Counted from the stretch's first letter, positions 12,716 through 24,402 are shown. The stretch is 64,000 nt of DNA from Lactuca virosa (GCA_928212115.1 CAKMRJ010005523.1:102705647-102769646), one strand, 5' to 3'. A program made the numbers and translations. Notes: a model not told the origin generated them from the sequence alone.

Positions 12716-13538
12716 GTTCCTACTTAACAACTCGTATGCATGCATCCTATTTGATAGTGGGGCGGAATGAAGTTTTGTTAGTAATAAATTCAAACACTTG
12801 CTAAATCAACAACCCCAGAAGCTCAACGAAGCCTTTACGGTGGAAATGGCTAATGGGAAAACGAAAACAACAAAAGATATCTACATAGGATGTACGTTAA
12901 CACTAAACAAAAACTCTTTCCAAATAAATTTGATGCCAGTAAATATTAGGAGTTTTGATATGATCATCGGCATGGATTGGTTAAGCCCCCATCATGCCGA
13001 TATTATGTGTCACGAGAAGGCCGTTCGCCTTCATCTTCCTAATCACGAAACCCTAATAATCTACGAAGATAAACCCGGTGCAAACCTTCGTCTTATATCG
13101 AGTATCAAGGCGCAAAAGTGTCTACAAAAGAAGAACTACGCATTCCTTGCTCACGTGGTGGATAAAACCAAAGAGGAAGCGAGCATTCACAACATCCTAG
13201 TGGCGAGTGATTTCCCGGATGTGTTTCCAGAAGATCTTCCGGGAATACCCCCAGAACGACAAATCGAATTCCGAATCGACCTAGTGTCTGGGGCCACTCC
13301 AATCGCCAAATCACCCTATAGGTTGGCTCCTACAGAAATGCAAGAATTATCAAGCCAATTGAGCGAACTCCTGAATAAAGGATTTATCAGACCCAGCTTC
13401 TCGCCGTGGGGAGCTCCGGTTCTTTTCGTTAAAAAGAAAGACGGATCCGTCAGGATGTGCATCGACTATAGAGAATTAAACAAACCCACCATCAAAAACT
13501 GGTATCCACTTCCACGAATCGATGATCTATTTGACTAG
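12716..13538 (+). pseudogene. pol: Element B protease and N-terminal reverse transcriptase
   Basis: The aspartic protease active site FDSGAE is visible at about 12750. It is followed at once by a TGA stop (12767-12769), after which the frame is open from 12798. Next come IIGMDWLSP (second protease motif, near 12960), the linker DVFPEDLPGIPP, and the RT fingers with PYRLAP, GFIRPSFSPWGAPVLFVKKKD and CIDYRELN. The fragment ends at an in-frame TAG (13536-13538) after PRIDDLFD, where relatives have Gln, so probably CAG to TAG. The related element C reads straight through this position. Confidence 0.88.
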
Positions 13539-14051
13539 CTTCAAGGATCTAGTTACTTTTCAAAGATAGATATGGTATCCGGTTATCATCAACTCAAAGT
13601 CCGAGATGAGGACATTCCTAAGACTGCTTTCCGAACTCGTTACGGTCATTACGAATTAGTCATGATGCCCTTCGGTCTAACGAATGCCCCCGCTGCATTT
13701 ATGGACCTCATGAATCGAGTCTGCCGCCCATTCCTTGACAAATTCGTAATCATATTCATCGATGATATTCTCGTATACTCTCAAAGCAAGGAAGATCATA
13801 GCCAACATCTCCGACAGATTTTAGAAACCATGTGGACTGAAAATTTGTATGCGAAACTCTCCAAGTGCGAGTTCTGGTTCCACAATGTGAACTTCCTGGG
13901 CCATGTAGTCAGTCAGGAAGGAATACATGTGGACCCCTCCAAGATCAAAGCAATCGAAAACTGGCAATTCCGTCAACGCCAACAGAAATTCGCCAATTCT
14001 TGGGTCTTGCAGGCTACTACCGAAGATTCATTCAGAACTTTTCCAAGATAG
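13539..14051 (+). pseudogene. pol: Element B reverse transcriptase core (FIDD)
   Basis: Continues the RT in the same frame after the TAG: YFSKIDMVSGYHQ (catalytic Asp), PFGLTNAPAAFMDLMN, and the catalytic FIDDILVYS box. LGHVVSQEGI and the thumb region follow. A one-base deletion in a short C run at about 13970 shifts the frame; the thumb continues in another frame (GLAGYYRRFIQNF, to 14077). Confidence 0.9.
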
Positions 14052-14076
14052 CCAAACCCTTCACCACGTTGACCTA

Positions 14077-14605
14077 AAAAGGCGTACCCTTCAAATGGAC
14101 CGAAAAGCAAGAGTTTGCCTTCCAAACCTTGAAGCAAGCCCTCTATAGTGCTCCAGTGCTATCCCTACCGGAGGGAACCGAAGACTTCATAGTTTACTGT
14201 GATGCTTCGAATCAAGGTTTAGGTTGTGTCCTCATGCAACGAGAGAAGGTAATTGCTTATGCATCCAGACAACTGAAAACGCATGAAGTAAATTACACCA
14301 CGCATGATCTTGAACTGGGGGCGGTGGTCTTCGCCTTAAAAATTTGGAGGCACTACTTATATGGTACCAAGTGCACCATCTTTACAGACCACAAGAGCCT
14401 CCAGCACATTCTAAATCAAAAGGAACTAAACATGAGGCAACGAAGATGGGTTGAGCTGTTAAATGATTATAAGTGTGAGATCAAATATCATCCAGGCAAG
14501 GCTAACGTGGTAGCCGATGCCCTGAGCAGAAAGGAGTATTCAAGTCATCGTTCAAAGACTCTGTCAATCACCATCCAATCTCATCTAGCCTCACAAATCA
14601 AATAA
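14077..14605 (+). pseudogene. pol: Element B RNase H
   Basis: After an in-frame TAA near 14076 the frame encodes YCDASNQGLGCVLMQ (catalytic Asp), HDLELGAVVFALKIWRHYLYG (catalytic Glu), FTDHKSLQHIL (catalytic Asp) and YHPGKANVVADALSRK, the standard gypsy RNase H order. It ends at TAA (14603-14605), where relatives continue with Glu, suggesting GAA to TAA. Confidence 0.9.
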
Positions 14606-15733
14606 GCCCAACTGAATGCATTGAAGTCGGAAAATGTCGCTAGTGAGTCGTTACGAGGAATGGAGAAGGAGCTCGAAGTTAGAGACGATGGAACCCACTA
14701 CTTCATGAATAGAATTTGGGTTCCCAAAATTGGGGGATTCAGAGAGAAAGTCATGCACGAAGCCCACAAGACGCGATATTCTATTCATCCGGGGTTAGAT
14801 AAAATGTATTTGGATATCAAGCAACAATATTGGTGGCCTAATATGAAGGCAGAGATAGCTACTTTCGTGGGCAAGTGTCTTACTTGCGCCAAGGTGAATG
14901 TGGAATACCAAAAGCCATCGGGACTATTGCAACAACCAGTGATACCCGAGTGGAAATGGGAAAGGATTACTATGGACTTCGTGACCAAATTGCCAAAGAC
15001 AGCAGACAGATTGGATGCTATCTGGGTAATTGTCGATAGATTAACAAAATCCGCTCATTTCCTGCCAATAAAAGAGTCCTACAAGATGGAAAAACTGACC
15101 CGAATCTACCTTAAGGAGGTTGTGAAACTCCATGGAGTGCCAGTATCTATTATCTCGGACCGAGATAGCAGATTTACTTCAAGATTCTGGCAATCTCTTC
15201 ATAAGGCAATGGGAACACAGCTAGATATGAGCACCGCCTACCACCCACAGACGGATGGTCAGAGTGAGTGTACCATCCAGACACTCGAGGATATGCTCCG
15301 AGCTTGCGTGATTGACTTCGGCAAATCATGGGATGCCCACTTGCCTCTAATCGAATTCTCTTATAACAACAGTTATCACACGAGCATCAAGGTTGCTCCC
15401 TTCGAGGCTCTCTATGGTCGTAAATGTAGATCTCCCCTATGCTGGGTCGAGGTGGATGCCACTCAACTAGCAAAAGGGCAATCGCCAGCCAGTGCTCTTA
15501 CAGGACCCGAAATCATCCGTGAGACGACCGAAAGGATAGTCCAATTCAAAGCTCGACTTCAAGCATTGCGAGACCGACATAAAAGCTATGATGACAAGCG
15601 GCGAAAGCCAATAGAATTTCAAGTCGGGGATCGCGTGTTTTTAAAGGTCTCTCCTTGGAAAGGAATGATTCGTTTTGGGAAACAAGGAAAATTGAACCCG
15701 CGATACATTGGAACGTTCGAGATTCTTGCCTGA
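14606..15733 (+). pseudogene. pol: Element B integrase
   Basis: Zinc-binding HHCC region (HEAHKTRYSIHPG, then CLTCAKVN at about 14870-14900). The DDE catalytic core follows: Asp in MDFVTKLP, Asp in ISDRDSRFTSRFW, and Glu in the SECTIQTLEDML segment after YHPQTDGQ. Next is the GPY/F-type module with VGDRVFLKVSPWKG and PRYIGTFEIL. The frame stops at TGA (15731-15733); relatives have Arg here, so CGA to TGA fits cytosine deamination. Confidence 0.92.
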
Positions 15734-16054
15734 ATTGGTCCAGTGGCTTACAAGTTGCAGCTACCTGTCGAGCTCAGCAACATACACCCAGTGTTTCACG
15801 TCTCGAATCTGAAAAAGTGTCTGTCAGATGAAACCCTTGTCATTCCTTTGGAAGAGATTGAAATAAACAAGAATCTCCTGTTCGTCGAAGAACCATTCGA
15901 GATTATGGATAGGGAGGTGAAGCGTACAAAGCAAAGTCGCATCCCGATTGTGAAGGTTCGATGGAGCGCTAAACGTGGACCGGAATTCACGTGGGAACGC
16001 GAAGACCAGATGAAGCAGAAGTACCCTCACTTATTATTCCCTTTACAAACCTAG
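15734..16054 (+). pseudogene. pol: Element B integrase tail with chromodomain-like module
   Basis: In frame after the TGA: LPVELSNIHPVFHVSNLKKC, then a C-terminal segment with IMDREVKRTKQ, VKVRWS and FTWEREDQMKQKYPHL. This matches the chromodomain-like tail of plant Tekay-type chromoviruses, which is thought to bias integration to heterochromatin (family knowledge). It ends at TAG, 48 bp before the 3' LTR. Confidence 0.8.
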
Positions 16055-16085
16055 TCTCCAAAAGATTTTCGGGACGAAATTCCCT

Positions 16086-16100
16086 CTAACGAGGGGATGA
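16086..16100 (+). promoter_or_regulatory. Element B polypurine tract
   Basis: ACGAGGGGATGA abuts the 3' LTR start at 16101. Its position and purine content fit the plus-strand primer. Confidence 0.7.
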
Positions 16101-18700
16101 TGTCACAACTGACATTTTAGCTAGGAAATTGTATTCCTGTGTAACCATTCAACTATTGTAAAACATATACTCTAAGCAAATCTCACTCAATGCTCATTTA
16201 GATTCACCATTCATGTTCATCAAAGAGTCTGAAGCCCTAAGATCCATGGTTTAAGTCCATAATGGACTAGGATTTCCTTATTGGGCCTAACTGGCCAATA
16301 AGCATCCAAATCAACCATTTTGGGCTTTGAAACCCTATTTGGATTCTAATTGGACCCACTTCCATAAAACTTAGCCTTTTGGGCCATTTTGGGTCCAAAA
16401 ACAAATTAGTTTACCCTTAATGGGCCTTATTGGGCCATTAATGAATTAATTTGCCCTAATGGGCCATAAACTCCCTTTTTCTTTCAAAATGGACCGTGAG
16501 CCATCTAATGAGCCCATTGGGCCGAAAAGTAATCATTGGGCCTCATGATCTCGAATAAAGGCAATTCAAGGCCCAAACTACTCCACCCTTTCTCCTAGCC
16601 CAAGAACCTTCGGCCCATCATCAATAAAAAAATGAAAAATGTAATGGAAAAGGGGGGGAGTTGACTTTGGAGGCGCCACCTCCATAATACACACCATGTA
16701 TCAAGGCATGGTCTCTCATGTTCCCATGCTAGTCACCTCACCACTCTCTCCTCTCTCTTCTTCTACTCTCGGCCGAGAGCCAAAACACACACACACACAC
16801 TCAAAAATCCTCTCCAAACATCTCTAAAATCATCCTCTTCTTTCATCAAAGATCTTAAGGTTTTGTTTGTGCTTCAAGAGTAATCTTCAAGGTTTCAACT
16901 TCTTGGTAAGTGTTTATTATATATAAACATATATTATCCATCTTAATGCTAAAAATCTTTTCTTACATAACCTTCTTTCATGTTCTAACTCATTAGAAGC
17001 CCCTAAGTTCGAAAACTACTCAAAGGAAGTTTGCTAGGGCCGAAAATCACTTCATCTCTTTCCATTCTTCTTAAAAAACCGAAACATCAAGCTAAGGTGA
17101 GTTCATACCCCCCTTGTTTTTGGTTTTTACATGATTTTTGGGGGAGAATGCAAGTAAAATGTGTAGATCTATGTGTTATATGCATGTCTTGTGTGATTTC
17201 TTAGATTATGTTGTAAAAACATGTTAGATCTTGACAAATCACGACTTCTTAAATAACATTGAGTTAAGATCCATGAACCAAGACACCTTATATATCAAAC
17301 TATCAATTTAAAAGTGTTATATGTCTAAGATACAAAATTTAAGACAAACTTTGTTAAGGGCCAAAATTGTCTAGAAAACAAAAGATAAGGGCAAAAAGTG
17401 ACATTTATGTTTTTATAGGGACCAAACAGGTCCTATATGTATAAAAAGGTATTTTTATGTTAAACATACTTTAAAAAGGGCCAAAAATGCAAATTTAAGC
17501 TTAATGGGCCAAAACTTTTGGGCCTCACGGTTTGGGCCCAAAAATTGTGAAAAAATGAAGTTTTTGGGATTAGAAATGTTATTTGAGTAAAATTTGGGTC
17601 ATAAATGTAAATAAACCAAATTTAGGGGTGAAAATAACATTTATTTTCAAATTGGACCAAAAATGTAAACTTTTCCAAAATTGGGCCGAAAGTGTAAATT
17701 TTTACAAACCAAGGGCTGAAAATGCACTTTTCTAAAAAAATAGGTCTTAAATGTCAAAATACATACTTTTGAACTAAAACCGTGAATTTCTAGACATTTG
17801 GGACAAAGTTGCAAATTTTTACAAACTATAGACTAAAATGTCATTTTTACAAAACTTTGGGCCTTAATTGAAAATTTGAGGCTTTGGACCAAAAATGTTG
17901 TTTTAAGAAAAAGGAGACTTTTTATAATAAGTTCGGTAAACCACGAGCTAAAATAAACAACGAAACAATACGAATGGACGGAATATATCGTTAAAAATTT
18001 TATTGGACATAATATTCATCTTACATGGCCAATGGGCCTTAAGGGCCCATTCAGGTGTATATTGAGCCCAATATCTACCATGACATGTTTATTGGGCATT
18101 TGTGACCCATTTACATGCTAATTGGGCTTGGACTAAGATTCATATGCTTAGTAAATTTAACTATACTTTCACATAACTATTGAACTTTGTATACTTATAA
18201 TTGGACCTTGGATGGATAACACATAACATACACGTAAACATTAATCAAAGTACGAAAGGTTGAGAATATAGTGAGACGTGTCGGTTGGCACCTTGAGTGT
18301 ACAGTCGTAGCTTGTAGTTATAATCAGAGTCTCCTGGAGGGAGAGCGAGAGTTTGTGTATAGATCTATACGGGGTGACCCCCCCACGCCTTAGCTGCTCG
18401 CTACAGCTAGACTAGGCTAGTCTAGGGCGACAAAACCTTGAGCAAATCCCGGCATTTGGAAAAATGTCAAGACAAGCAACCTAGTCATTACCATGTATGA
18501 TTATAACGGCTCATGTTAGGATTCTATACCAAAATATTGATACTTCAGAGATAATTTCTTCGATGGTGTCAATACAAAACAATTTATTTAACGATACAAG
18601 AACCTCGACATTAATATAAATCAAAAAATATCGGATTTTCTGGGGAAATAATCACTACTCAACAATCGCTTACTTACAACACAAGGAAATCTAAATTACA

Positions 18701-18745
<45 letters not shown>

Positions 18746-19170
18746 TAACTATGAAATTCACACATTCATTATATATTTGATTTGCACAACATTTTCTGAA
18801 ATTTTACAGAAAATATCGGATTTTCTGGGTTTTTACGAAATATACAAAGGCTTTTATTCAACCATACTTATGAACTCACCAACATTATATATGTTGACCG
18901 TTTTCAAAATAACTTGTATTCTCAGGTAATCGTTAAGCTGGAAGATTTGCAAGTGTGTATGGTTTTGTTTTATGTAACAGCACTTATCGTATTTTTAACA
19001 ATTTGAACTTATGTATTTTAACAATGTACTTGATGTGAACAACGTTGGTTGTATTGTGTAATGTTGGTGATGAATGTGTTATGTTTCATGTATATTCATT
19101 GTGATGATTATTCAATTGTTAGTCACATGAGCCCCCGGACGTTTCCGCCGTCTGGTTCGGGGGTGTGACA
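16101..19170 (+). mobile_element. Element B 3' LTR
   Basis: Starts TGTCACAACTGAC and ends TTCGGGGGTGTGACA, followed by the TSD GTAAA. It is 3070 bp and uninterrupted, and served as the reference for spotting the solo LTR in the 5' copy. It carries the same GGGCCAAAAATGTAAA-like degenerate repeats (17470-17900). Confidence 0.93.
18704..18743. repeat. (AT)n microsatellite in B 3' LTR
   Basis: About 40 bp of AT dinucleotide at the same LTR position as 8981-9055. Confidence 0.9.
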
Positions 19171-19372
19171 GTAAAAGGTTCTTGGTGTAGTCGAGGTAAT
19201 TCTTGAGGAAAGTATGGATAGATGTGGAAAGTAGTTGGGGCCCATACTACTGAAAGCAGAGGATCTGTACTCGATTCAAGAAGGGTTGAGATAAAACCAT
19301 GGAACGTGTAGTGCGTGTGTGATCCCTCGGTAGTGATGTGTATTCTGATGGTTGTTATGGCATGTTTTCAGC

Positions 19373-20488
19373 ATGGTGACGTTGCGTAAGAGACCAGTGG
19401 GCGGATCAGGCGTCGGAGAAGGATCAGGATCCGGTTCAGGATCAGGTCCGGGTGCAGGTTCCGAGCCAGTGAATGAAGGACTACGGGAGTTCATCGCGTC
19501 TGAGATCACGAGAGGTAACCTTGAGTCGACCCCAGTGATTTTCGGGTCGATCAAGGAATGGATTATTGAGCTGATGGAGGATCGCCTCAGAGCATTCCGG
19601 AGGGACATGGCATCCATCCAGTAAGGATCGCGCACACTGTCCTTCAAGGACTTCAGGGGGAGTGGTGCGCCATATTTCCTCAGGGCGAAGGACCCCATTG
19701 CCGCCAGGAGATGGGTTGCAGACATTGAGTCTGCACAGTTGACGAGCTTCTCTCCTGAGGGGCCAAAGGTTCGATTTGCTGCGAGATGTTTGAGGGACAG
19801 AGCTAGAGACTGGTGGGAGTCAGTTGGTGATTCCTTTGGAGCCTCAGCCATTGAGGCTATGACCTGGTCTGACTTTGTGACCAGGTTTAGGGCGGAGTTT
19901 GCACCGGCTGTGGAGCTTCAACAGCTGGCCAGGGAGTTCCTAGACATGAGATAGACGACGGAGTCGGTGGCGGAGATTACCGCCAAGTTCCGGGAAAGGG
20001 CCTTATTGGTGCCTCAGTATGCAGGGGATGAGGAGATGCGGAGGACCTGCTATCATGACATGTTGAGAGCTGATATTCGAGAGCATGTCATCTTCTTAGC
20101 ATGCCCGACCCTAGACTCTATGATTGCCAGGGCGCGGGAGAGGGAGATCGATTTGGAGCACATTGCGAAGAGGAGGTCAGATCATATGTACACTTTGGAG
20201 GGTCCTGGGAATAGACCCAAGACTTCAGATCATCGATTGGTAGGTCGGCAGGGGCGAAGTCAGTGCAGCACGTGCGGGAAACTGCACAAGGGAGTTTGTC
20301 GTTCCAGGGGTTCAAGGTGCTACAAGTGTGGCAGTGATGTTCACGTCAGTAGGGACTGCCCACAGGGGGCAAGCCCATTATGTTTTCACTGCAATCAGGT
20401 GGGCCACAAGAGGGACGACTGCCCGACAATGAGGGGAGGAGCAGGGAGTGCGTTTGCCCCGACTACCTTGAGGATTACGGATGGATGA
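19373..20488 (+). pseudogene. gag: Element A Gag
   Basis: ATG at 19373, one base after the acceptor-like TTTTCAG. One frame runs to TGA at 20486-20488 (372 codons with two internal stops). Parts: a Gly/Ser-rich N-terminus, GLREFIASEITRG, the capsid segment with RDRARDWWESVGDS and DFVTRFRAEFAPAVELQQLA, and AREREIDLEH. Three zinc-finger-like motifs follow: CSTCGKLHKGVC, CYKCGSDVHVSRDC (Val where Gly is usual) and CFHCNQVGHKRDDC. In-frame stops are TAA (19622-19624) and TAG (19952-19954, Gln in F and C). No pol follows. The same protein occurs in F and, with pol attached, in C. Confidence 0.88.
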
Positions 20489-22411
20489 GAAGGTAGGGCC
20501 TTGCAGTGACAGACGAGGGAGATCCGGATTACAGCAGGGAATGTTGCAGGTATGTATCAATGGCTATTTTCGATTCTATATGTATTATGATTGTTCTTAC
20601 CTCGGTCTTAGGTGATAGTATGTATGAGTTATCTCTCTACTTATATTCATATTGTATTTTCGGATTGTCATATGCCAATTGCATACCAGGGATTATTAGT
20701 AGCTAGTGTAGGGTCATTTCTCACTTCTGGTTCGAAGTGTCTAGTGTCATCTCGGTTACGACCAAAATCGGTTCAGGGGCATTACGTGGAGGTCTATGGT
20801 CAGGGTCCATGGAGTGGTCATCCACCATCGTCAGGATTCGGTGGTTTTAGTCTTGGTGTTTGGGATGGCTTTTGGAAGCATCAAGGGAAGTGGTCTATCA
20901 CTAAAGAGGTTGCTCTGAGCATTAGTCATTCGGACCTTAAGGACGTCAGTTTAAGCTCAGGGGATTATCAGTATTGGGGATGCAGAAAGTGTTCATCTAG
21001 TATTCGGTAATCGTGCGGTATTCAGAGTGGGCTAGTGACGGATCGCTAGCAAGATTAAGGCGTTGGTAGTTAGCATGCCTATCGTGTAAGGGAGGAAGGA
21101 ATGGAAATCCTCGGATTTTCGCGTGCCGTAAAGACTTAGTCGAAGCTAAGTGGGGGAGAAACAATCATGTTAAGGGAGCATGAGCGATTTTGAAACTGGG
21201 TTAAGTTTCGCTCTCTTGTCAGGGAGAAAGACGGCCCAGGCGACTGTATGAATTGAGGATAGTGTGAATTGGAAGTTCGAAAAACTTTCCAATGGTGAGA
21301 TCGCATTTTCAGGATGTCTGACAGCAGGTTTCAGAAAAATCGGTTGGGAGCTTCAGTCAGGACATGAGTGCAGCTTGGGGTACTAGATTGTTCTTGTATG
21401 CTCGATTATAGGGGTGTTCGGTCAGTAGCCAGCATGGAAAGTGTTGTAAGACTACGGAATGGCCGTAGCATTCACTAGTAGCCGGTCAGTGTGGGAAGTG
21501 TTGAAGACTGCGGGTTAGCCGTAGCATTCGCCAGGGGCCAGATAGCAGGAGAAGTGTAGCAAGACTGCGGGGTGGCCCGTAGCAATGGTTAGCAGAGAGT
21601 GTAGGAGTGTTGTAAGACTATGGGGTGGCCCGTAGCGTTCACTAGTTGGCAGATAGTGTTAGGACGTTGTAAGACTGCAGTGTGGCCCGTAACATTCGTA
21701 TATTAGTATAGTTAGACTGCAGTGTGGTCCGTAGCATTAGTATAGTTAGATTGCGGTGTGGCCCGTAACATTAGTATAGTAAGATTGAGGTGTGGCCCGT
21801 AGATTTGGTATTGTAAGACTACGGGGTGACCCGTAGCACTTGCCAGTTAGCTGTTGGTATAATGGTATAGTAAGACTATGGGGTGGCCGTAGCATCCATT
21901 AGTGGTTAGTTAATATTGAAGAGTGAGACTGCTGGGTGGCCCGTAGCATTCATCGGTCCCTATTCGGCAGTAAGAATGTATTAGAAGAGCGATCCACTTA
22001 CGGATTCCTTCAAATGGGTTAAACGAGGTCAGGGCAGGCCACACGGATGTGAGTAGGCCACATCATAATTGAGTTCGGTAACCAGGAAGGATCCAATATT
22101 TTTAGATAGCCGACAGAGTAGTTGGGACCAGGGTGGTCTCGGTTCATCCGGAAAGCGGATAAGAGATTGCGGGTTTTTCGGACAGAGGTAGCGATAAGGG
22201 AATTCTTGTATGGAGCAGTTAGTTGACCGAGTGGTGCGACGCCTCTCACAGTAGGGTTAAATAATATCTGAGGGAAGGATTTGATTCTGTTGCGCAGCTC
22301 TCGTCTGAGTCTAACCGTTGCAGGAACAAATATTTTACTCGAAGGATTATCTGATCCATCCGTTGGGTTGGGCGTTCAGCATTGAGGCGTGATAAGAGGA
22401 AGCCTTCAGTA
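20489..22411 (+). other. Element A non-coding interior replacing pol
   Basis: No RT, integrase or protease motif in any frame; short ORFs (for example 20612-21010) have no domain. F carries the same segment (55615-56554), so it is a stable part of this element type and not a random deletion scar. A donor-like GCAG|GTATGTATC lies at about 20550, near the place where C has its gag/protease intron. A hairpin array occupies 21430-21950. Confidence 0.65.
21430..21950 (+). repeat. Internal hairpin array of element A (about 11 units)
   Basis: About eleven units of the form AAGAC + stem + GTGG-type loop + reverse stem + GCATT, spaced roughly 25-75 bp apart. The clearest unit has stem CTACGGG/CCCGTAG around the loop GTGA (near 21825). 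Others vary (CTGCGG/CCGTAG, CTATGGG/CCCGTAG, CTGCAG...CCGTAG). Frame and loop match the array in this element's own LTRs, though the stem sequences differ. Confidence 0.8.
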
Positions 22412-22419
22412 GTTGACAA

Positions 22420-22793
22420 CAAGGTTGTAAAAATCACTCGACGTTAGCTAGTCGGTGGACTGGGGTTAAGGGATTAATCGGCTAGGTGGAGATTAATCGG
22501 GGGACCATTAATTGCTAATTTGTTAGATTTTAAAAATTAAATATGACTAATATCATATAAAAGTTCATAAATACCACTAATATAATAACAAAATAGGTTA
22601 ATATGATAAATACAACACTAATCATACCTCAAAAAGTTTCTATTGAGATATAACTTCTTCAAAGTGTTAAAATTTCATCGCGTTCTATTGTTTCAACCAA
22701 TTTGTATGCATGGACTAATCGCTAGGCGCTCTCTAATCGGTCGAGTAGCGCCTAGGGATTAATCGGGACCTAATCGGGATTTTTACAACACTG
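22420..22793. mobile_element. Non-autonomous hAT element (374 bp)
   Basis: Ends CAAGGTTGTAAAAATC and, reversed, CAGTGTTGTAAAAATC: terminal inverted repeats of about 16 bp. Flanks GTTGACAA (22412-22419) and GTTGACAG (22794-22801) form an 8-bp TSD with one mismatch, as expected for hAT. Subterminal TTAATCGG repeats occur at both ends. No coding capacity. Confidence 0.88.
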
Positions 22794-22801
22794 GTTGACA
22801 G

Positions 22802-23204
22802 TGAGGGAACCAACACTGGGAGTGACTGGAGATTTAGTATAGCGCAGGGTTGGTTCTACTCAGAGATAGAGAAGGTTATTGCTTATGGAAGTTGCCTTGG
22901 GAAGGCCTGTGACCGCGCTGGAAAAAGGGGTTAACCCCTTGGATGTCCAGCGTAAGTACTCAGAGAGTACCGACATGATTGTCGATTGGGTAAGGGCGAT
23001 GTACTCAAGGTTTGTAGTGATTCGGTGGTTCTCATAAAGATACCTTCGAGGTATAGCATTTCGCTCAGGAAGACTGGATGGAAGGCCAACAAAAGCGGTC
23101 CTTCGAGGATTGGACCGAGCAGGCAAGGTATGCGGCGATTAGGAATGTCATGAGAGGTTGCAAAGTAGTGGACCGTAGCGGACTTCGAGCACGAAGTCTA
23201 GTTT
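22802..23204 (+). other. Element A interior, 3' part
   Basis: Non-coding continuation of the pol-less interior up to the polypurine tract. I see no ORF with a domain. Confidence 0.5.
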
Positions 23205-23218
23205 AAGTGGGGGAGAGT
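23205..23218 (+). promoter_or_regulatory. Element A polypurine tract
   Basis: AAGTGGGGGAGAGT directly precedes the LTR start TGTAACACC. Element C has nearly the same tract on the minus strand (27164-27178). Confidence 0.88.
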
Positions 23219-23276
23219 TGTAACACCCCGAATTCAGAAGACCTAGAAAGGAAAGGAAAACCTCAAAAATCAGAAG

Positions 23277-24402
23277 GCGACTCGTCGAGTAGGTGGGGTG
23301 ACTCGACGAGTAGGAGCACGTTCCGGGTCGTAGGTTAAGTGACCTACTTGACGAGTCGAGGACCGACTCGGCGAGTTGGTCAGGGTTTGGGAAACCCTAA
23401 ATTCGGGACTTGGCACCCAATTTAAGCATCTTATTCTCCTCCTCTCGGTTCCATTCCCAACACCCATTGTCCAGAACTTAACCCACGAAACCCTAGATCA
23501 TTTGGTGAGTGTGTGAGCCATTCTTGAGTATTTTGGTGTTCTTGGAGGCTAAAAGAAGAAGAAGGAGATTGAAGGTTCAAGGAGGAACTTGTAGATCCAA
23601 CAACACCATCTCATTTCCATCATTTTCTGGTAATCAAGTCTTCGTCTTGACTTATAGCTTCTTAGATCTATTTATGTCCACTTTATGAGGGTTTTGGTCC
23701 ATGGAGCTTGATCTATGGGACAAGGATGTCCCAACCAAAGATCCTTTCAGATCTGGGGTCCCTAAGAGTGGTTAGGGCATACAGGTGCAAGCTTTATGCC
23801 ACTAGAACTCCCCATGCAAGGTTTAAGAGGTTGTTATGGCCTTTTGAGCAAAAAGGGCCATACATGGATGTAAAGCAGAGGCTTTACGTATTATTTCGAC
23901 CCTAGAAGGTTAGATATGGGTCCTGGATTCTTTGTGCCCGACTGAAATCGACTGAATAGATTTGGACTTAGGACGACTCGATGAGTTGCTCTTAGGACTC
24001 GATGAGTCAAGCCGTTTTCTTGCCCTAAACCCTTTGATAGCGGGTGTGTGTTGAGTTGGTAGAGGAATCAGCTAGTTGGGTTCATTATGGACTTGAAGAT
24101 CATCGTACTCGACGAGTTCAAGGATGAACTCGGCGAGTCCAAGGCAATCTCCCAACCCATGAAGACGGACTCGACGAGTTGTTCATAGAACTCGGCGAGT
24201 CATAGACTGGACACATTCATATGATAAAGATGAACTCGACGAGTTCAAGGATGAACTCGGCGAGTCGGTTGAAGATGGTCCCGATGTTATGGTTAAAGGT
24301 GAACTCGTGGAGTTCTTGCTAGACTCGACGAGTAGAGTCGGGGGGTGTATCATTTTGAAAGAATAGGGACTCGACGAGTTGGTGGACCAACTCGGCGAGT
24401 CA
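23277..24402. repeat. ACTCG-N-CGAGT palindrome cluster, element A LTR
   Basis: More than fifteen copies of an 11-bp near-perfect palindrome ACTCG[A/G]CGAGT, often paired about 20 bp apart around 'TCAAGGATGA'-like spacers, with some degenerate copies. The centre base is mostly A or G. Similar clusters occur in C and F. Confidence 0.9.

Larger units (their letters stand above)
3320..19170 (+). mobile_element. Element B: complete but inactive gypsy chromovirus (Tekay/Del-like)
   Basis: Flanked by a perfect TSD, GTAAA at 3315-3319 and 19171-19175. Both LTRs start TGTCACA and end GGGGGTGTGACA. The order is LTR, PBS, acidic ORF, gag, protease, RT, RNase H, integrase, chromodomain-like tail, PPT, LTR. 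LTRs of about 3.1 kb, a tRNA-Met primer and a C-terminal chromodomain-like region fit the Tekay/Del branch (family inference). Two further solo LTRs are inserted in it. The pol region has at least four nonsense codons and a frameshift, so it cannot be autonomous now. Confidence 0.92.

Noticed and set aside
20612..21010. 132-codon ORF after gag in A as a possible extra gene
   Set aside because: No domain, and the corresponding frame in F is interrupted.
21430..21950. Possible CRISPR or integron-type repeats in element A
   Set aside because: Direct hairpin repeats in a eukaryotic retroelement; spacers are short, irregular and homologous to each other.
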